Assembly (NCBI GenBank): GCA_900472675.1
Contig: UCJA01000006.1
Span: 284,818-348,817, forward strand
DNA from: Hyphomicrobiales bacterium
GTDB taxonomy: Bacteria; Pseudomonadota; Alphaproteobacteria; Rhizobiales; Rhizobiaceae
DNA: 64,000 nt
Direction of reading: 5' to 3'
Positions 36,109 through 44,783 of the stretch are shown here, one piece after another. Under the pieces are notes generated by a model. The model was given only the letters and a program-made list of their open reading frames with translations. It did no database searches and was not told the DNA's origin. Every line of letters starts with the position of its first letter. Position 1 is the stretch's first letter. A program made the position numbers and the translations under genes.

Positions 36109-36533
36109 TATGCGGCGTCTCCCCAAACTTCTTCTCCGGAAACGGCAACAGTGATAGTCGCGGTCATGCGATCATCAACGGGGGTGTCCTTCTCGTAACC
36201 CGTGAGGGCACCGTCGAAGGTCACGGTAACGCCGTTGTTGAAAGTGATCTTGTGAGGAGTGGTCTCGCCAGACTTCATGAGAGCGCGCAGAAGCTCGTCA
36301 GTTGCGTTGCCGGGAATCCAATTGATCTCGAAAGACGCCTCGCCGTTATCGATCAGCCCAGCGACGTACTCCCGGCGCCGGCCTGGGCTCAGCATATGGG
36401 TTGCGTCGATGCGATCCGCTGACGCCGCGCCTGGCGTGACGGCAGTGACTTCGGCAATCTCCGTGAACATCGTGGCGGCAGATGTAGCCTTGATGGCATA
36501 CATGGTGCCGTAGCCGATGCGAGCTTCCGTCAT
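36108..36533 (-). CDS. Major tail tube protein
   Basis: A 141-residue beta-rich protein (EIAEVTAVTPGAASADRIDATHM, ASFEINWIPGN, VTVTFDGALTGYEKD) of the phage tail tube type, upstream of the chaperone pair. ACGGAG precedes ATG 36533. Confidence 0.82.
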   Translation of the reverse strand: MTEARIGYGTMYAIKATSAATMFTEIAEVTAVTPGAASADRIDATHMLSPGRRREYVAGLIDNGEASFEINWIPGNATDELLRALMKSGETTPHKITFNNGVTVTFDGALTGYEKDTPVDDRMTATITVAVSGEEVWGDAA

Positions 36534-36537
36534 TGTC

Positions 36538-36903
36538 TTATTCTCCGTGTAGAACAGTGATGTCGATTGAAGTGCGGAACAGGCTACTGACCTCACCTGC
36601 GTCCGCGGCAGGAAGGTTTCTTTCGCTCTCTACGAAAATCGCCTGGATGGCCCCGCCCTCGTATCCAGAGACCAGCGCTTTCACGTCCCCAGCAAGCGCG
36701 GTTACGTCGGCGTATTTGTCGGCATAGCAGTCGATCTGAATCCGGCTTGATACGAACCCGGACCGGCTCCGCATGGTATAATTCGGCTGACCGCCAACAC
36801 GGTTCAGCACCACATATGGCCTCGATACCTTCTGCGGCGCACGGACCCAAAAGCGTTGCCCGCCAGCGACCGGAGCCAGCAGATCAGTCAAAGCCTGCTC
36901 CAT
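36538..36903 (-). CDS. DUF3168 tail completion protein
   Basis: A 121-residue protein with the DUF3168 pattern: short N-terminal helix, RPYVVLNRVGG, IQIDCYA and VTALAGDVKALVSG, C-terminal strand. These act as tail terminator proteins. Start overlaps the previous stop as ATGA; GTG 36906 is an alternative. Confidence 0.78.
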   Translation of the reverse strand: MEQALTDLLAPVAGGQRFWVRAPQKVSRPYVVLNRVGGQPNYTMRSRSGFVSSRIQIDCYADKYADVTALAGDVKALVSGYEGGAIQAIFVESERNLPAADAGEVSSLFRTSIDITVLHGE

Positions 36904-37349
36904 CACTTGCCTCGTGCCGCTTTGGCAGCCACCCGCTGCGCAGACTTTTCGATCTCACCCCACAGCAAAACGCTGATCCGCTCCAGTGCAGCGCCTTTGG
37001 TAGAATCCCAGGCAGGACGCATGAAAGGCTGTGGCCCATGGCGTTCGTTCCCGAACTCCTGCTGGACACCGGCAGGGTTGTTGGTGCCAACGAACATCTC
37101 CTGAAAAGCTTGGCCGCCTTGCTCTTTATGAAGAGAGCGCTGGCGACGGCTCAGTTTTGTCGAGACGTCGATGCTCTCGTAGAGATAATGCTCGTCGACC
37201 GGAGCTTTGCTGCGAGCCGCACTGGCAATCAGTTCACCGCCTTCTTTGAGAACCCGACGCAACGCAGCCTTCGCGGTCGACTTCGGCAACTGGCCAAGAG
37301 CCCGGTCCAACTCTTTTAGACCGTCGATTTTGACGGTGATTTTTGCCAT
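36903..37349 (-). CDS. HK97-gp10-like connector protein
   Basis: A 148-residue protein of the HK97 gp10 family: a helical N-terminus (LKELDRALGQLPK), KAPVDEHYLYESI, then FVGTNNPAGVQQEFG and PFMRPAWD, which are typical of the family. It joins head and tail. Confidence 0.85.
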   Translation of the reverse strand: MAKITVKIDGLKELDRALGQLPKSTAKAALRRVLKEGGELIASAARSKAPVDEHYLYESIDVSTKLSRRQRSLHKEQGGQAFQEMFVGTNNPAGVQQEFGNERHGPQPFMRPAWDSTKGAALERISVLLWGEIEKSAQRVAAKAARGK

Positions 37350-37690
37350 CAGTCGGCATCCCTTGATGCGGTGATCTCAAGAAAGCGATGCCGGCCCTCG
37401 TCGGCTTCTTTCACGCCTTTGATGTCCCAGACCTTTCCGTCGTGAAAGACCCGGTCCAAAGGCGTGACCGATCGAGAAATCTCGCTTGAGCGAATCGTGA
37501 ACCGGGACACGATGAATGATCCGGTCTGGCCGGCAGCCATGAATTCGATCTTCTGGCTATCGGATGCATCGCGGCGGCGCGCCCAGACGGTGATCAGATC
37601 AGCCCACGTCTCTACCGGTTCGTTGAGCCGACCTTCCGCTGACGTGGAGCGCTGGATGGTGATGCGCCGGTCAAGGTCACCAGCTTGCAT
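37349..37690 (-). CDS. Head-tail adaptor (SPP1 gp16-like)
   Basis: A 113-residue protein with the family N-terminus MQAGDLDRRITIQR, a WADLITVWARR strand and VTPLDRVFHDGKVWDIKGV. It closes the head-tail joint. The frame is open to 37708; 37690 gives the standard family start. Confidence 0.82.
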   Translation of the reverse strand: MQAGDLDRRITIQRSTSAEGRLNEPVETWADLITVWARRRDASDSQKIEFMAAGQTGSFIVSRFTIRSSEISRSVTPLDRVFHDGKVWDIKGVKEADEGRHRFLEITASRDAD

Positions 37691-37692
37691 TT

Positions 37693-37989
37693 TCAGACTC
37701 GCAGCCAACGATAGGGGTTCAAGAGGAGCTCAGCGACTTTCGGAAGTCCGTCGCTACTACTGCGCTCTTCATACAGATCGCTCACAACCATCATCGCGGC
37801 AACTTTGAAGACGCTCTCCTTGCCGGATGGCACGAGGCCGATGTGGCAATATTGGAGAACCGCGGTTTCAGCGGCGTCCATGTAGGCCTGAATGGTGGCG
37901 TCGTCGTCGCTGGTATCGACGCGCAGGTGCTCTTTCACCTCTTCCAAAGTGTAGAGCGGGCCGGTAGTCAGGACGACGACGTTTCCCAT
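37693..37989 (-). CDS. Head-tail connector (gp6-like)
   Basis: A 98-residue helical protein: TLEEVKEHLRVDTSDDDATIQAYMDAAE and a C-terminal PYRWLRV ending, the signature of HK97 gp6-like connectors. Next to the adaptor gene. Confidence 0.85.
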   Translation of the reverse strand: MGNVVVLTTGPLYTLEEVKEHLRVDTSDDDATIQAYMDAAETAVLQYCHIGLVPSGKESVFKVAAMMVVSDLYEERSSSDGLPKVAELLLNPYRWLRV

Positions 37990-37998
37990 CTTGGCGCC

Positions 37999-38382
37999 TT
38001 ACTGCTTGGAGGGTTCAGTAATGACTTCGACGCCCTGAGCGCGGAGCATCTTGGCGACAGCCTCTCCCCCGCTCAGGCTCGGATCGTTGAAGTCGATGCG
38101 GTTCTGGGCAACCGTCGTTCCCTTGCGGGGATCTGCGTCGACGGCCGGATGAGACAGATCGACATCCGGCACGATCTGCACAGGCGCGCCGGACGGATCG
38201 ACTTCGTTTGCCGGGGCAATGTCCGCCGGCTTGCCCGCGTCCTCGACAGCAGCATTGTCGCCGGTTGCGTAAGTTGCCGGACGGTCACCGCTGTTGGCCA
38301 CGGTCACCGTCTCGTTGTGATGGTTCGCTTCGGTCGCCTGCTTGGCGGCAGCGATAGCGGTCGTTTCCTTCTTCGTAGCCAT
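37999..38382 (-). CDS. Acidic unknown phage head-region protein
   Basis: A 127-residue acidic, low-complexity protein (Ala/Asp/Pro rich, few aromatic residues) between capsid and connector genes. The last ~50 residues (RIDFNDPSLSGGEAVAKMLRAQGVEVI) look folded. A strong AGGAGG precedes ATG 38382. May be a head decoration or assembly factor; function unknown. Confidence 0.6.
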   Translation of the reverse strand: MATKKETTAIAAAKQATEANHHNETVTVANSGDRPATYATGDNAAVEDAGKPADIAPANEVDPSGAPVQIVPDVDLSHPAVDADPRKGTTVAQNRIDFNDPSLSGGEAVAKMLRAQGVEVITEPSKQ

Positions 38383-38449
38383 GATGGCCTCCTGAGAATT
38401 TGACATGATGCAGGCGGCAAAAGGGCGGCAGAACCGCCCGTAGCCTTGA

Positions 38450-39697
38450 TCAGGCGCTGATCTTCAGAGCGCGCATCGGCTCGGGGTTGTAGACGCCGCC
38501 GCCAACCCGTTTCGTCGTATAGAAGTGCACGAACGGCTTGTTGGTGTAGGGATCGCGCAGCACCCGGATACCGACACGATCGACGACGAGGTAGGTGGCT
38601 TCCATGTCGCCGTAGAGCGCAGCAATGTTGCCAGCCGCGACGACCGGCATATCGGGCACTTGTACGATCGGCGCCTCGAACAACGTCGACGGCTGACCGA
38701 CAGCTGGGCTCGGCTGCCAGATGTAGTTGCCATTGGCATCCTTCAGTTTGCGGAAGGCGCCGACCGACAGCCGGTTCATGAAGAACTTGGCGTTCTGCGA
38801 AAGCTCCTCCGGCAGGCTCATAACCAGGTCGATCATGGCGTCGAGCGTTACTGCCGAAGCAGAGCCGGAATTCTGCACCTCGATGGCGCCCCAGGGGTGC
38901 TTGGCGGCATTGGGAGCACCCGTGACATAGGTCAGGATGCCGTTCGGCTTATTGACGCCGTCGCCGCCGACAAATGCAATGCCTTCCTGGCGGGAGAACT
39001 CGGTGTCCACTTCATCGGAAAGCCAGACTTCGAGATCGATGGCCGCATCGTCGAGCATCTGCTGCGAGATCGCCGGGTTGGCGTAGATCTCGCCGGGAAT
39101 GAAGTCCAGCTGGCCGAACTGCGGCGTGCTGGTCGCCGGGCGCGATGCCGTCTCTCCGACCCAGCCGGAGCCGACTGCACGATCCGTGAACAGCTTCTTG
39201 AAGCCCGCACCGCTGATCGACTGCACGCGCGAATTGGCACGGATGGCCGAGATGCGCTTCAGGCGACCCGTGATCGTCCGGTCCCATTCAATCGGCGCCA
39301 GGTAACCGCCATCTTCAGCAGTGCCCTTGGTCATGGCAGCCGACACGTCGCCCTTGCGCATGTGCGCCTTGAACGCCTTGGTGTATTCCGGGTCGCCAGG
39401 GATGTCGCCGATGATGTTGCCCGTGCCGGCCGCAGCGACCTTGGCATTCAGATCATCGACAGCCTTCTGGAAGTTCCCCTCCATCGTCGACAGTGCGGCA
39501 TTGATGCGCTCGACCTTCTCGGCGACCACCACATCAGCCTTGCCTTTCAGGCTCTGCTCATTGGCAGACTTGAACTCCTCGAAGGCCGACTTGATTTCGG
39601 CAAGCATGGCCGCGGGGTTGGATACGTCGGCGCGAGGCATCGTCAGGATGGCGCGCGGACGCGCGAGCGCGAAGGCGCCCGGTGCAATATGCTTCAT
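38450..39697 (-). CDS. HK97-fold major capsid protein
   Basis: A 415-residue protein. A coiled N-terminal delta/scaffold part (about 25-95) is followed by the HK97 capsid fold: EDGGYLAPIEWDRTI, SIPGAGF-like and FGQLDFIPGEIYANPAISQQMLDD, FVGGDGVNKPNGIL, and a final HFYTTKRVGGGV. The ClpP-type protease next door likely removes the delta domain during maturation. Confidence 0.92.
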   Translation of the reverse strand: MKHIAPGAFALARPRAILTMPRADVSNPAAMLAEIKSAFEEFKSANEQSLKGKADVVVAEKVERINAALSTMEGNFQKAVDDLNAKVAAAGTGNIIGDIPGDPEYTKAFKAHMRKGDVSAAMTKGTAEDGGYLAPIEWDRTITGRLKRISAIRANSRVQSISGAGFKKLFTDRAVGSGWVGETASRPATSTPQFGQLDFIPGEIYANPAISQQMLDDAAIDLEVWLSDEVDTEFSRQEGIAFVGGDGVNKPNGILTYVTGAPNAAKHPWGAIEVQNSGSASAVTLDAMIDLVMSLPEELSQNAKFFMNRLSVGAFRKLKDANGNYIWQPSPAVGQPSTLFEAPIVQVPDMPVVAAGNIAALYGDMEATYLVVDRVGIRVLRDPYTNKPFVHFYTTKRVGGGVYNPEPMRALKISA

Positions 39698-39709
39698 GAT
39701 TTTGTCCTC

Positions 39710-40657
39710 TCAGGAACGAAGCGTGGAAAGGAGGCCGGACAAACCCGACCAATCAGCGCCAGCGCCGGGCGTGGCTTCAAGGGCAGCGCCAGGCGTGCCT
39801 TTGATCTTGTTGAGGCGAGCGCGCGCATCGCTGCGCGTCATGCCCGCCGAGACGAGAGAAAGCTCCATCGCCCGAATTTCGTTGAGGTCGAGATCCTGCG
39901 CTTTCGCGTTCTCGTCGACTGTCATGGTGTCAGCCGGCAGGAGAGCGTCGGCAAAGCCTCGATCAACGGCGATGGAACCGGACATGAAGGTCTCGGCATC
40001 CATCCATTTCGCGATCTGCTTCGGATCTTGACCGGACCTCGCCGCATAGACCTCGACCATGGCCTGGTCGAAGGGCTCCAGCCATTCAGCCGTTTCCTTC
40101 ATGTCGTGGCGGTTTCCCATCGCCATGACCCAGCAGTTGTGGATCATTAGGAAGGATGCCGCCCCGACCTGGATCTGGTCTCCGGCCATGGCGATGATCG
40201 AAGCCGCCGAAGCAGCCATGCCCATGACTTTGACCGTGATCGGCTGCGGATGCTCGCGCAGCACGTTGTAAACTGCGATGCCCTCGAACATGTCGCCGCC
40301 GGGGCTGTTGATCTGGACCTCGACAGGCTTCGGGCCGATTGCGCGGAGTTGGGACGCAACGCGCTTTGCGGTGATGCCGCCTCCCGACCAGTAGTCCTCG
40401 CCAACGACATCGAACATGGTGATGACATTGTCGCCGGGCTCCAGCGCCCGAACACCAGCCGCATCAGCCGACCAGCGGTCAAACACCGATGGCTTGGTGA
40501 AGGCTGCAACATCCCGGTTCGCGGGAAGTGGCAGTGCACCTGGTCGCGTCTTTGCCTGCGGCTTGATAATGGCGCCACGCGGTGGCCTACGGACCGAGGA
40601 TGCGGCCATCTGGACAGCAGCCGGCTTTACCGGCTTGGGAAGCGGCTTGTTGGTCAT
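39710..40657 (-). CDS. ClpP-type prohead protease
   Basis: A 315-residue S14 (ClpP-like) protease: VQINSPGGDMFEGIAVYN, GMAASAASIIAMAGD (Ser nucleophile) and LMIHNCW (His). A basic N-terminus (about 1-70) and a C-terminal helical tail flank it. It cleaves scaffold and capsid delta domains in HK97-like phages. Start 40657 is chosen; upstream frame to 40813 overlaps the portal gene. Confidence 0.88.
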   Translation of the reverse strand: MTNKPLPKPVKPAAVQMAASSVRRPPRGAIIKPQAKTRPGALPLPANRDVAAFTKPSVFDRWSADAAGVRALEPGDNVITMFDVVGEDYWSGGGITAKRVASQLRAIGPKPVEVQINSPGGDMFEGIAVYNVLREHPQPITVKVMGMAASAASIIAMAGDQIQVGAASFLMIHNCWVMAMGNRHDMKETAEWLEPFDQAMVEVYAARSGQDPKQIAKWMDAETFMSGSIAVDRGFADALLPADTMTVDENAKAQDLDLNEIRAMELSLVSAGMTRSDARARLNKIKGTPGAALEATPGAGADWSGLSGLLSTLRS

Positions 40658-40707
40658 TTCAATATCCTGTGTGGTGCGGGCTTCGGCTCCAGCAGCGCCG
40701 AAGGGCG

Positions 40708-41964
40708 TCACTCGGTGAGCGGTGCCCCGCCGCTTTGCTGCATCATCGGGTTGAGCGGCTTTTCGCGCTCCGGAAGATCCATCGTGTCGCGCGCTTCGTC
40801 GTAGTGGATCCACGGCTGGTGCCCGCCAGCGCCAAGCGCCTTCGACAAATAATCAGCCTGGTCCTTCAGCGAGCCGCGCAGAAGCGCACCCGGATTGAAC
40901 TTGGCCTCGTAGATTTCGACCTCGTCATCGTCGAGGAGGCATCGCTCGACCGCCTGCTGCCAGGCTTCAAACCATGGGTTCAGCGCATAGGCGACGAAGA
41001 ACTGGCCAAGCGCCTCGATGCCGGAACCCCAGCTGGTTTCGTCCACCATCAGTAGCGGCCGAGGCACGCCGGAGACGCGCGCGATTTCCTCGATCTGAAG
41101 CTTTCGCAGCTCCGTCATCTGCGAGTCCTTGGCGTTTGACCCGTAGGCCTTCCACTCCATTCCCTCTTCGAGAATGAGGTTCTTGCCGGCGTTCTCGGCG
41201 CCCTCCTTCTCGGCGAGGCTTTCCTTCAAGCGGTTGAAGGCGTCATCCGACAGCGTGCCCTTGTGCGAGAGCGCGCCGCCAACCAGCGTTCCATTCTTGA
41301 ACATGCGGCCGGCAGCAAGCTCGGCACTCAGCGCCAGGCCAATAGCCTCCTTGGCTTGTTCAATCAGAGAAAACCCATTCAGCCCGTCGATGGACGCGCC
41401 GCGGAGATGGAAGATGTCCTCAGACCGATAGCGAACCTTCGGCCCGTTGCTGGGCTCATACAGGTACTCCATCCGCCAGCTCGCATTGAGGCTGACGGTC
41501 ATCTTGCGCGCATCGAGCGGCACCAAACCGGACACGGTCCGCTTGCCGGTTCGCATGCTCGTCGAGCGGAGGATCAGCGCGAAGCTGTTCTTGTGTACGA
41601 GTGCGCGCAGCTGCATCGAAGCGCGGAAATCGAACGCGCTTTGAAAGCTGTTCGGGCGGCGGTGCAGCACCCGGTAGAGGGGATGATCCTTTGCCTTCTC
41701 CTTCGTCTCCTGAACGATAAGATGTAGTGGCAACATGCCGATGGAGTTGGAGATCAGGCTGCACGCCCGAAACATGGATGGGTTGCGCAGTGCCGTCTCC
41801 GGGTTCACCGTGAACCCGGTTGCCGTCATCATCCCATCCCGGAGAAATTCGATCAGCCGCGGATCGTCAAGCGACACATAGCCCGCGCCGGATGCCATGA
41901 CCTCTGCGCGGCCAACCGATTGAGCATGCGCAGGCTTGCTGCGAAACAAATCCATGATGCCCAT
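40708..41964 (-). CDS. HK97-family portal protein
   Basis: A 418-residue portal: PETALRNPSMFRACSLISNSIGMLPL, RPNSFQSAFDFR, a stem with IEEIARVSGVPRPLLM and a FFVAYALNPWFEAWQQAVERCLL helix. These are hallmark blocks of the HK97 gp3 group. It forms the ring for DNA passage and binds the terminase encoded next to it. Confidence 0.92.
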   Translation of the reverse strand: MGIMDLFRSKPAHAQSVGRAEVMASGAGYVSLDDPRLIEFLRDGMMTATGFTVNPETALRNPSMFRACSLISNSIGMLPLHLIVQETKEKAKDHPLYRVLHRRPNSFQSAFDFRASMQLRALVHKNSFALILRSTSMRTGKRTVSGLVPLDARKMTVSLNASWRMEYLYEPSNGPKVRYRSEDIFHLRGASIDGLNGFSLIEQAKEAIGLALSAELAAGRMFKNGTLVGGALSHKGTLSDDAFNRLKESLAEKEGAENAGKNLILEEGMEWKAYGSNAKDSQMTELRKLQIEEIARVSGVPRPLLMVDETSWGSGIEALGQFFVAYALNPWFEAWQQAVERCLLDDDEVEIYEAKFNPGALLRGSLKDQADYLSKALGAGGHQPWIHYDEARDTMDLPEREKPLNPMMQQSGGAPLTE

Positions 41965-41968
41965 CGGC

Positions 41969-43687
41969 TCAGATCATCCTTATGCCACGCGTCTCATAGA
42001 CGGAGCGGCCGACAGCTTCCGGGTTTCGGCTCATCATTTCGGCAGCGTTGAAGGTCGCCACGAGCGGGTCGATCTTCGAGCTGGCGGACTTCTTTTCGAT
42101 GTAGACGTTGCTGCCGCGCATCTCGGCTCGGGCGTTCTCGACGCACCAGGTGAGGAGCGGCGAGCCCGAGTGCTTTAGCGTCCCGTCAGCAAGCTTGCGC
42201 TCGACGCCGAAGATGGCAGCGGACAGCTTGTAACCCTGGGAAACGCTTGCAGCCATCGGCGAGACAATGCCGTGCGAGGCCAGCTCTTCCAGCAGTGCCG
42301 TCACGCCGGCAGGGTCGAGGCCAACGGCGCCCTCTTCCGGAAGAAGGCCTTTGTCGCGCAGCCGAACCACGATCAGCGCCGCTTCTTCTGCATCCTGGGT
42401 GACATGCTCACAGATCGTGAGGTCGCCATCCTTGACGAAGTCCCTCAGCCGCTCGGCGATCTCTTTGCGCCGCTCGAAGACGATGGGCTGAACCCAGGCG
42501 TGAACCCACAGCATCCAGTGCCGGGTCCGCTTGTGCCGCCCCATGACGGCGAGGCCCCAGAGATCCTCAAGACCGCCGACGTCGCCGCCGACCACGCAGA
42601 CATCCGAGTTCCCCTCGATGTATTCGAGGGTGATCCGATCGTCCGCCGCATCCTCGAAATAGTCGGCTCCGATCCACCGATCGGAATGGAGGGCAAGACC
42701 AATCTCGACATTGAGATGCTGGCTTGCCCAGCGCCGCTCTTCTTCGTCGCCCTTTTCTCTCGCTGCCTGGTAGCCGGCCAGCATGGCGTCGAGGTGAAGC
42801 GAGCGCCCCAGGTTTGGCATAACCATCGGCCAAAACTCAGGATTGGCCCACGGCTTGTTGTGCCGGTCGATCTGCATGCTTTCGGGAAACTCGAAGAGCA
42901 TCGGCAGCATGCGAATATTGCCGGTCACCTTCCCGTCGCGAATGCTGCGCGCGTACTGCAGCTCGGCTTTGAAGACGCCGGCTGGCGGCTGGTCGCTCTG
43001 AGTGCTGATGATCAGCAGGAAGCTGTTGCGCTTGGATTCCAGCGCGCCGCGGATCTGGCCCATGACGCGGGAAGCGTAGTGCAGCGAGCCCATGACGTGC
43101 AGCTCGTCGATCAGCACGCCGATCGGCTTGGACCCGGTCATCACCTTCATGTCGAAGGTCTTCACCTTGACGAAGGCCTTGTTGACCCGATCGACGATCT
43201 TCTTTTTGTACTCCTGGACGTGAAACCGCTTCTGGAGATAGCCCTCTGGATCCGCCTCAATCATCCCGGCCGCTTGCTGGAAGGCGAGGTCCGAGATCTC
43301 TTGCGTCGGGCCAATGAACAGGAACTCGCCGCGGGGCACCTCATTGACCAGCAGCGCCGTCAGCATCAGAGCGCCGCCGTTGGTGGTCTTGCTGTTCTTC
43401 TTGCCCAGCAGCGCGAAGACTTCCGAGACGTGGCGCACGCCGTTGTCGTCGAGCGAGCCGAGGATCGCCCGGACGATGTCGCGGAACCAATCACCTGCCG
43501 CATCCGCGAACCGCGGCTGGCCTTCGATGTCCGGGATACGGAGGTTGTCGAAGATGGCAACCGCACGATCGGCCTTGGCCTTGAACAGCGGGAGATCCGG
43601 AAGAATGGAGCGTCCTGACTTCAGCCGCTCTGCCCAGTCCGGGCAGGCAAAATTCCATTCCGGCTTTACTGCAGCAACGATCCCCAC
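41969..43687 (-). CDS. Terminase large subunit
   Basis: A 572-residue Terminase_1-type motor. The N-terminal ATPase has LGKKNSKTT near residues 94-102 (Walker A) and IGVLIDELHV near 200 (Walker B with DE). The C-terminal nuclease domain shows VVGGDVGGLEDLWG near 365 and an ICEHVTQDAEE region. It packages phage DNA. Starts 22 bases before the end of the small-subunit-like gene. Confidence 0.92.
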   Translation of the reverse strand: MGIVAAVKPEWNFACPDWAERLKSGRSILPDLPLFKAKADRAVAIFDNLRIPDIEGQPRFADAAGDWFRDIVRAILGSLDDNGVRHVSEVFALLGKKNSKTTNGGALMLTALLVNEVPRGEFLFIGPTQEISDLAFQQAAGMIEADPEGYLQKRFHVQEYKKKIVDRVNKAFVKVKTFDMKVMTGSKPIGVLIDELHVMGSLHYASRVMGQIRGALESKRNSFLLIISTQSDQPPAGVFKAELQYARSIRDGKVTGNIRMLPMLFEFPESMQIDRHNKPWANPEFWPMVMPNLGRSLHLDAMLAGYQAAREKGDEEERRWASQHLNVEIGLALHSDRWIGADYFEDAADDRITLEYIEGNSDVCVVGGDVGGLEDLWGLAVMGRHKRTRHWMLWVHAWVQPIVFERRKEIAERLRDFVKDGDLTICEHVTQDAEEAALIVVRLRDKGLLPEEGAVGLDPAGVTALLEELASHGIVSPMAASVSQGYKLSAAIFGVERKLADGTLKHSGSPLLTWCVENARAEMRGSNVYIEKKSASSKIDPLVATFNAAEMMSRNPEAVGRSVYETRGIRMI

Positions 43688-44121
43688 TTGGTCCCCTCAT
43701 GCGCAGTATGCGCTTCCTGCTGGAGCGTTTCCTTTTTGCCCAGCGGCTCTTCCTTGGCAGCCTTTGGCGCGACCGGAATTGCCGGGCTGCCCTTCTTGTC
43801 GACCAGGTCGAGGATGCGGCCGATGGCAACCGAGTTGCCGACCTTCATCTTCTTGAGTGTGACCTCCAGGGCCATGCCCTCGATCAGGTCGGCGCCATCT
43901 TCCAGCTCTCGGGAAAAATTCTTGCGGAGCGTCTTCTCATCGCAGCCGAGATAGCGAGAGATCCGGGCTTGCGTCCAACCTGCCGCCCGAAGCAGGCACA
44001 CAAGCTCCTGATTTTCCTTGTTCTTCGCAAACGATGGCCGGCCGCGGCGCTCCTTGATCGGAAAGACGGGCTGCCCGAACATGTCGAGTTCGGCTGCCTC
44101 TGCGGAAAAATCGTCAGTCAC
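43666..44121 (-). CDS. Terminase small subunit-like DNA-binding protein
   Basis: A 151-residue protein with a helix-turn-helix (LVCLLRAAGWTQARISRYLGCDEKTLRKNF, about 40-70), a central helical region and a charged tail. Its place before the large subunit and the HTH fold fit a small terminase subunit that recognises the packaging site. Confidence 0.75.
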   Translation of the reverse strand: MTDDFSAEAAELDMFGQPVFPIKERRGRPSFAKNKENQELVCLLRAAGWTQARISRYLGCDEKTLRKNFSRELEDGADLIEGMALEVTLKKMKVGNSVAIGRILDLVDKKGSPAIPVAPKAAKEEPLGKKETLQQEAHTAHEGTKWGSLLQ

Positions 44122-44139
44122 CGGGAAAAAAATCTCTCA

Positions 44140-44206
44140 GTATGGGGGACGCGGGTGTACAGGCCGAGGGGCTCCCAGACTTTCGACCCGCCCCCCCCTT
44201 GAGGGG
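44140..44206. other. Candidate packaging (cos) region
   Basis: The 85-base gap between the HNH and terminase genes contains a run of eight or more C next to gacccg and a facing g-rich part. Many HK97-like phages with an HNH gene beside the terminase keep cos here. Position is the main argument; no cos consensus is recognised. Confidence 0.3.
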
Positions 44207-44575
44207 TCAGCGACCCTGCGCCCGCTCTTGGCGCTGCTTCTCGCTGTCGTGGTAGGCCTTGGTCACGGTCTGCAGGTTGTTGATGTCCCAGAAGAGACGC
44301 TCATCCCAACGATGCTGTTTGATGTGGTCGACCACAGGACTGTTGGGTGCCGGATGCTTGCCGGTGCAGATCGTTCCGGTCTGCTTACACGTCCAGTCAT
44401 CACGCTTCAGGACTTCGAGACGAAGATCTTGCCAGCGTCGGCTATGGTACCACTTGCGGTTCGGCGTGTTCTTCTCACGCTCCCGAAGCCTTGCCTTCTC
44501 ATCACCAGGGGCGTGACCAAGACGAGGCGCCAAGGCAGTCAGCCTTGGCCTGAGGGTGGTGAGACGTGGGGCCAT
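44207..44575 (-). CDS. Phage HNH endonuclease
   Basis: A 122-residue HNH nuclease: YHSRRWQDLRLEVLKRDDWTC, VVDHIKQHRWDERLFWDINNLQTVTKAYHDSE, with the DHI metal-binding and the LQTVTKAYHD signature. In HK97-like phages it works with the terminase in cos cutting. It lies directly before the terminase genes in the transcript. Confidence 0.9.
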   Translation of the reverse strand: MAPRLTTLRPRLTALAPRLGHAPGDEKARLREREKNTPNRKWYHSRRWQDLRLEVLKRDDWTCKQTGTICTGKHPAPNSPVVDHIKQHRWDERLFWDINNLQTVTKAYHDSEKQRQERAQGR

Positions 44576-44592
44576 ACTTCTAGATGTGCGAA

Positions 44593-44612
44593 AGGCGACC
44601 TCTCGGTCGCCT
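44593..44612 (-). terminator. Hairpin between phage NusG-like and HNH genes
   Basis: aggcgacc and ggtcgcct form an 8-base stem with a 4-base loop, without a clear T-run. A second, longer imperfect hairpin with arms cacttgccc / gggcaagtg lies next to it (about 44636-44690). No protein gene is supported in 44576-44783. It may be a regulated terminator on the late transcript. Confidence 0.4.
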
Positions 44613-44783
44613 CATCATCTGGTCATAGCGGTAGCACTTGCCCTGAATCGATGCCTCGGCGGTGAGGCTTCTAGGGCTGGGGCAAGTGGCACCGTTCCCT
44701 GCAGATCTAAGTCTGCTCTGGCGGGATCAAGTCCCGGCATCTGAGGGTGTGCACTTCCTGCTCGTCCAATGGCAGAATGACTC

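Noticed and set aside
38525..40150. 541-codon plus-strand frame
   Set aside because: Antisense to the capsid and protease genes, no recognisable protein.
42272..43618. 448-codon plus-strand frame
   Set aside because: Antisense shadow of terminase large subunit.
44636..44690. Structured RNA or tRNA-like hairpin beside the phage NusG-like gene
   Set aside because: A 9-base outer stem is present, but the rest does not fold as a tRNA and matches no RNA family I know. Kept only as a possible terminator.
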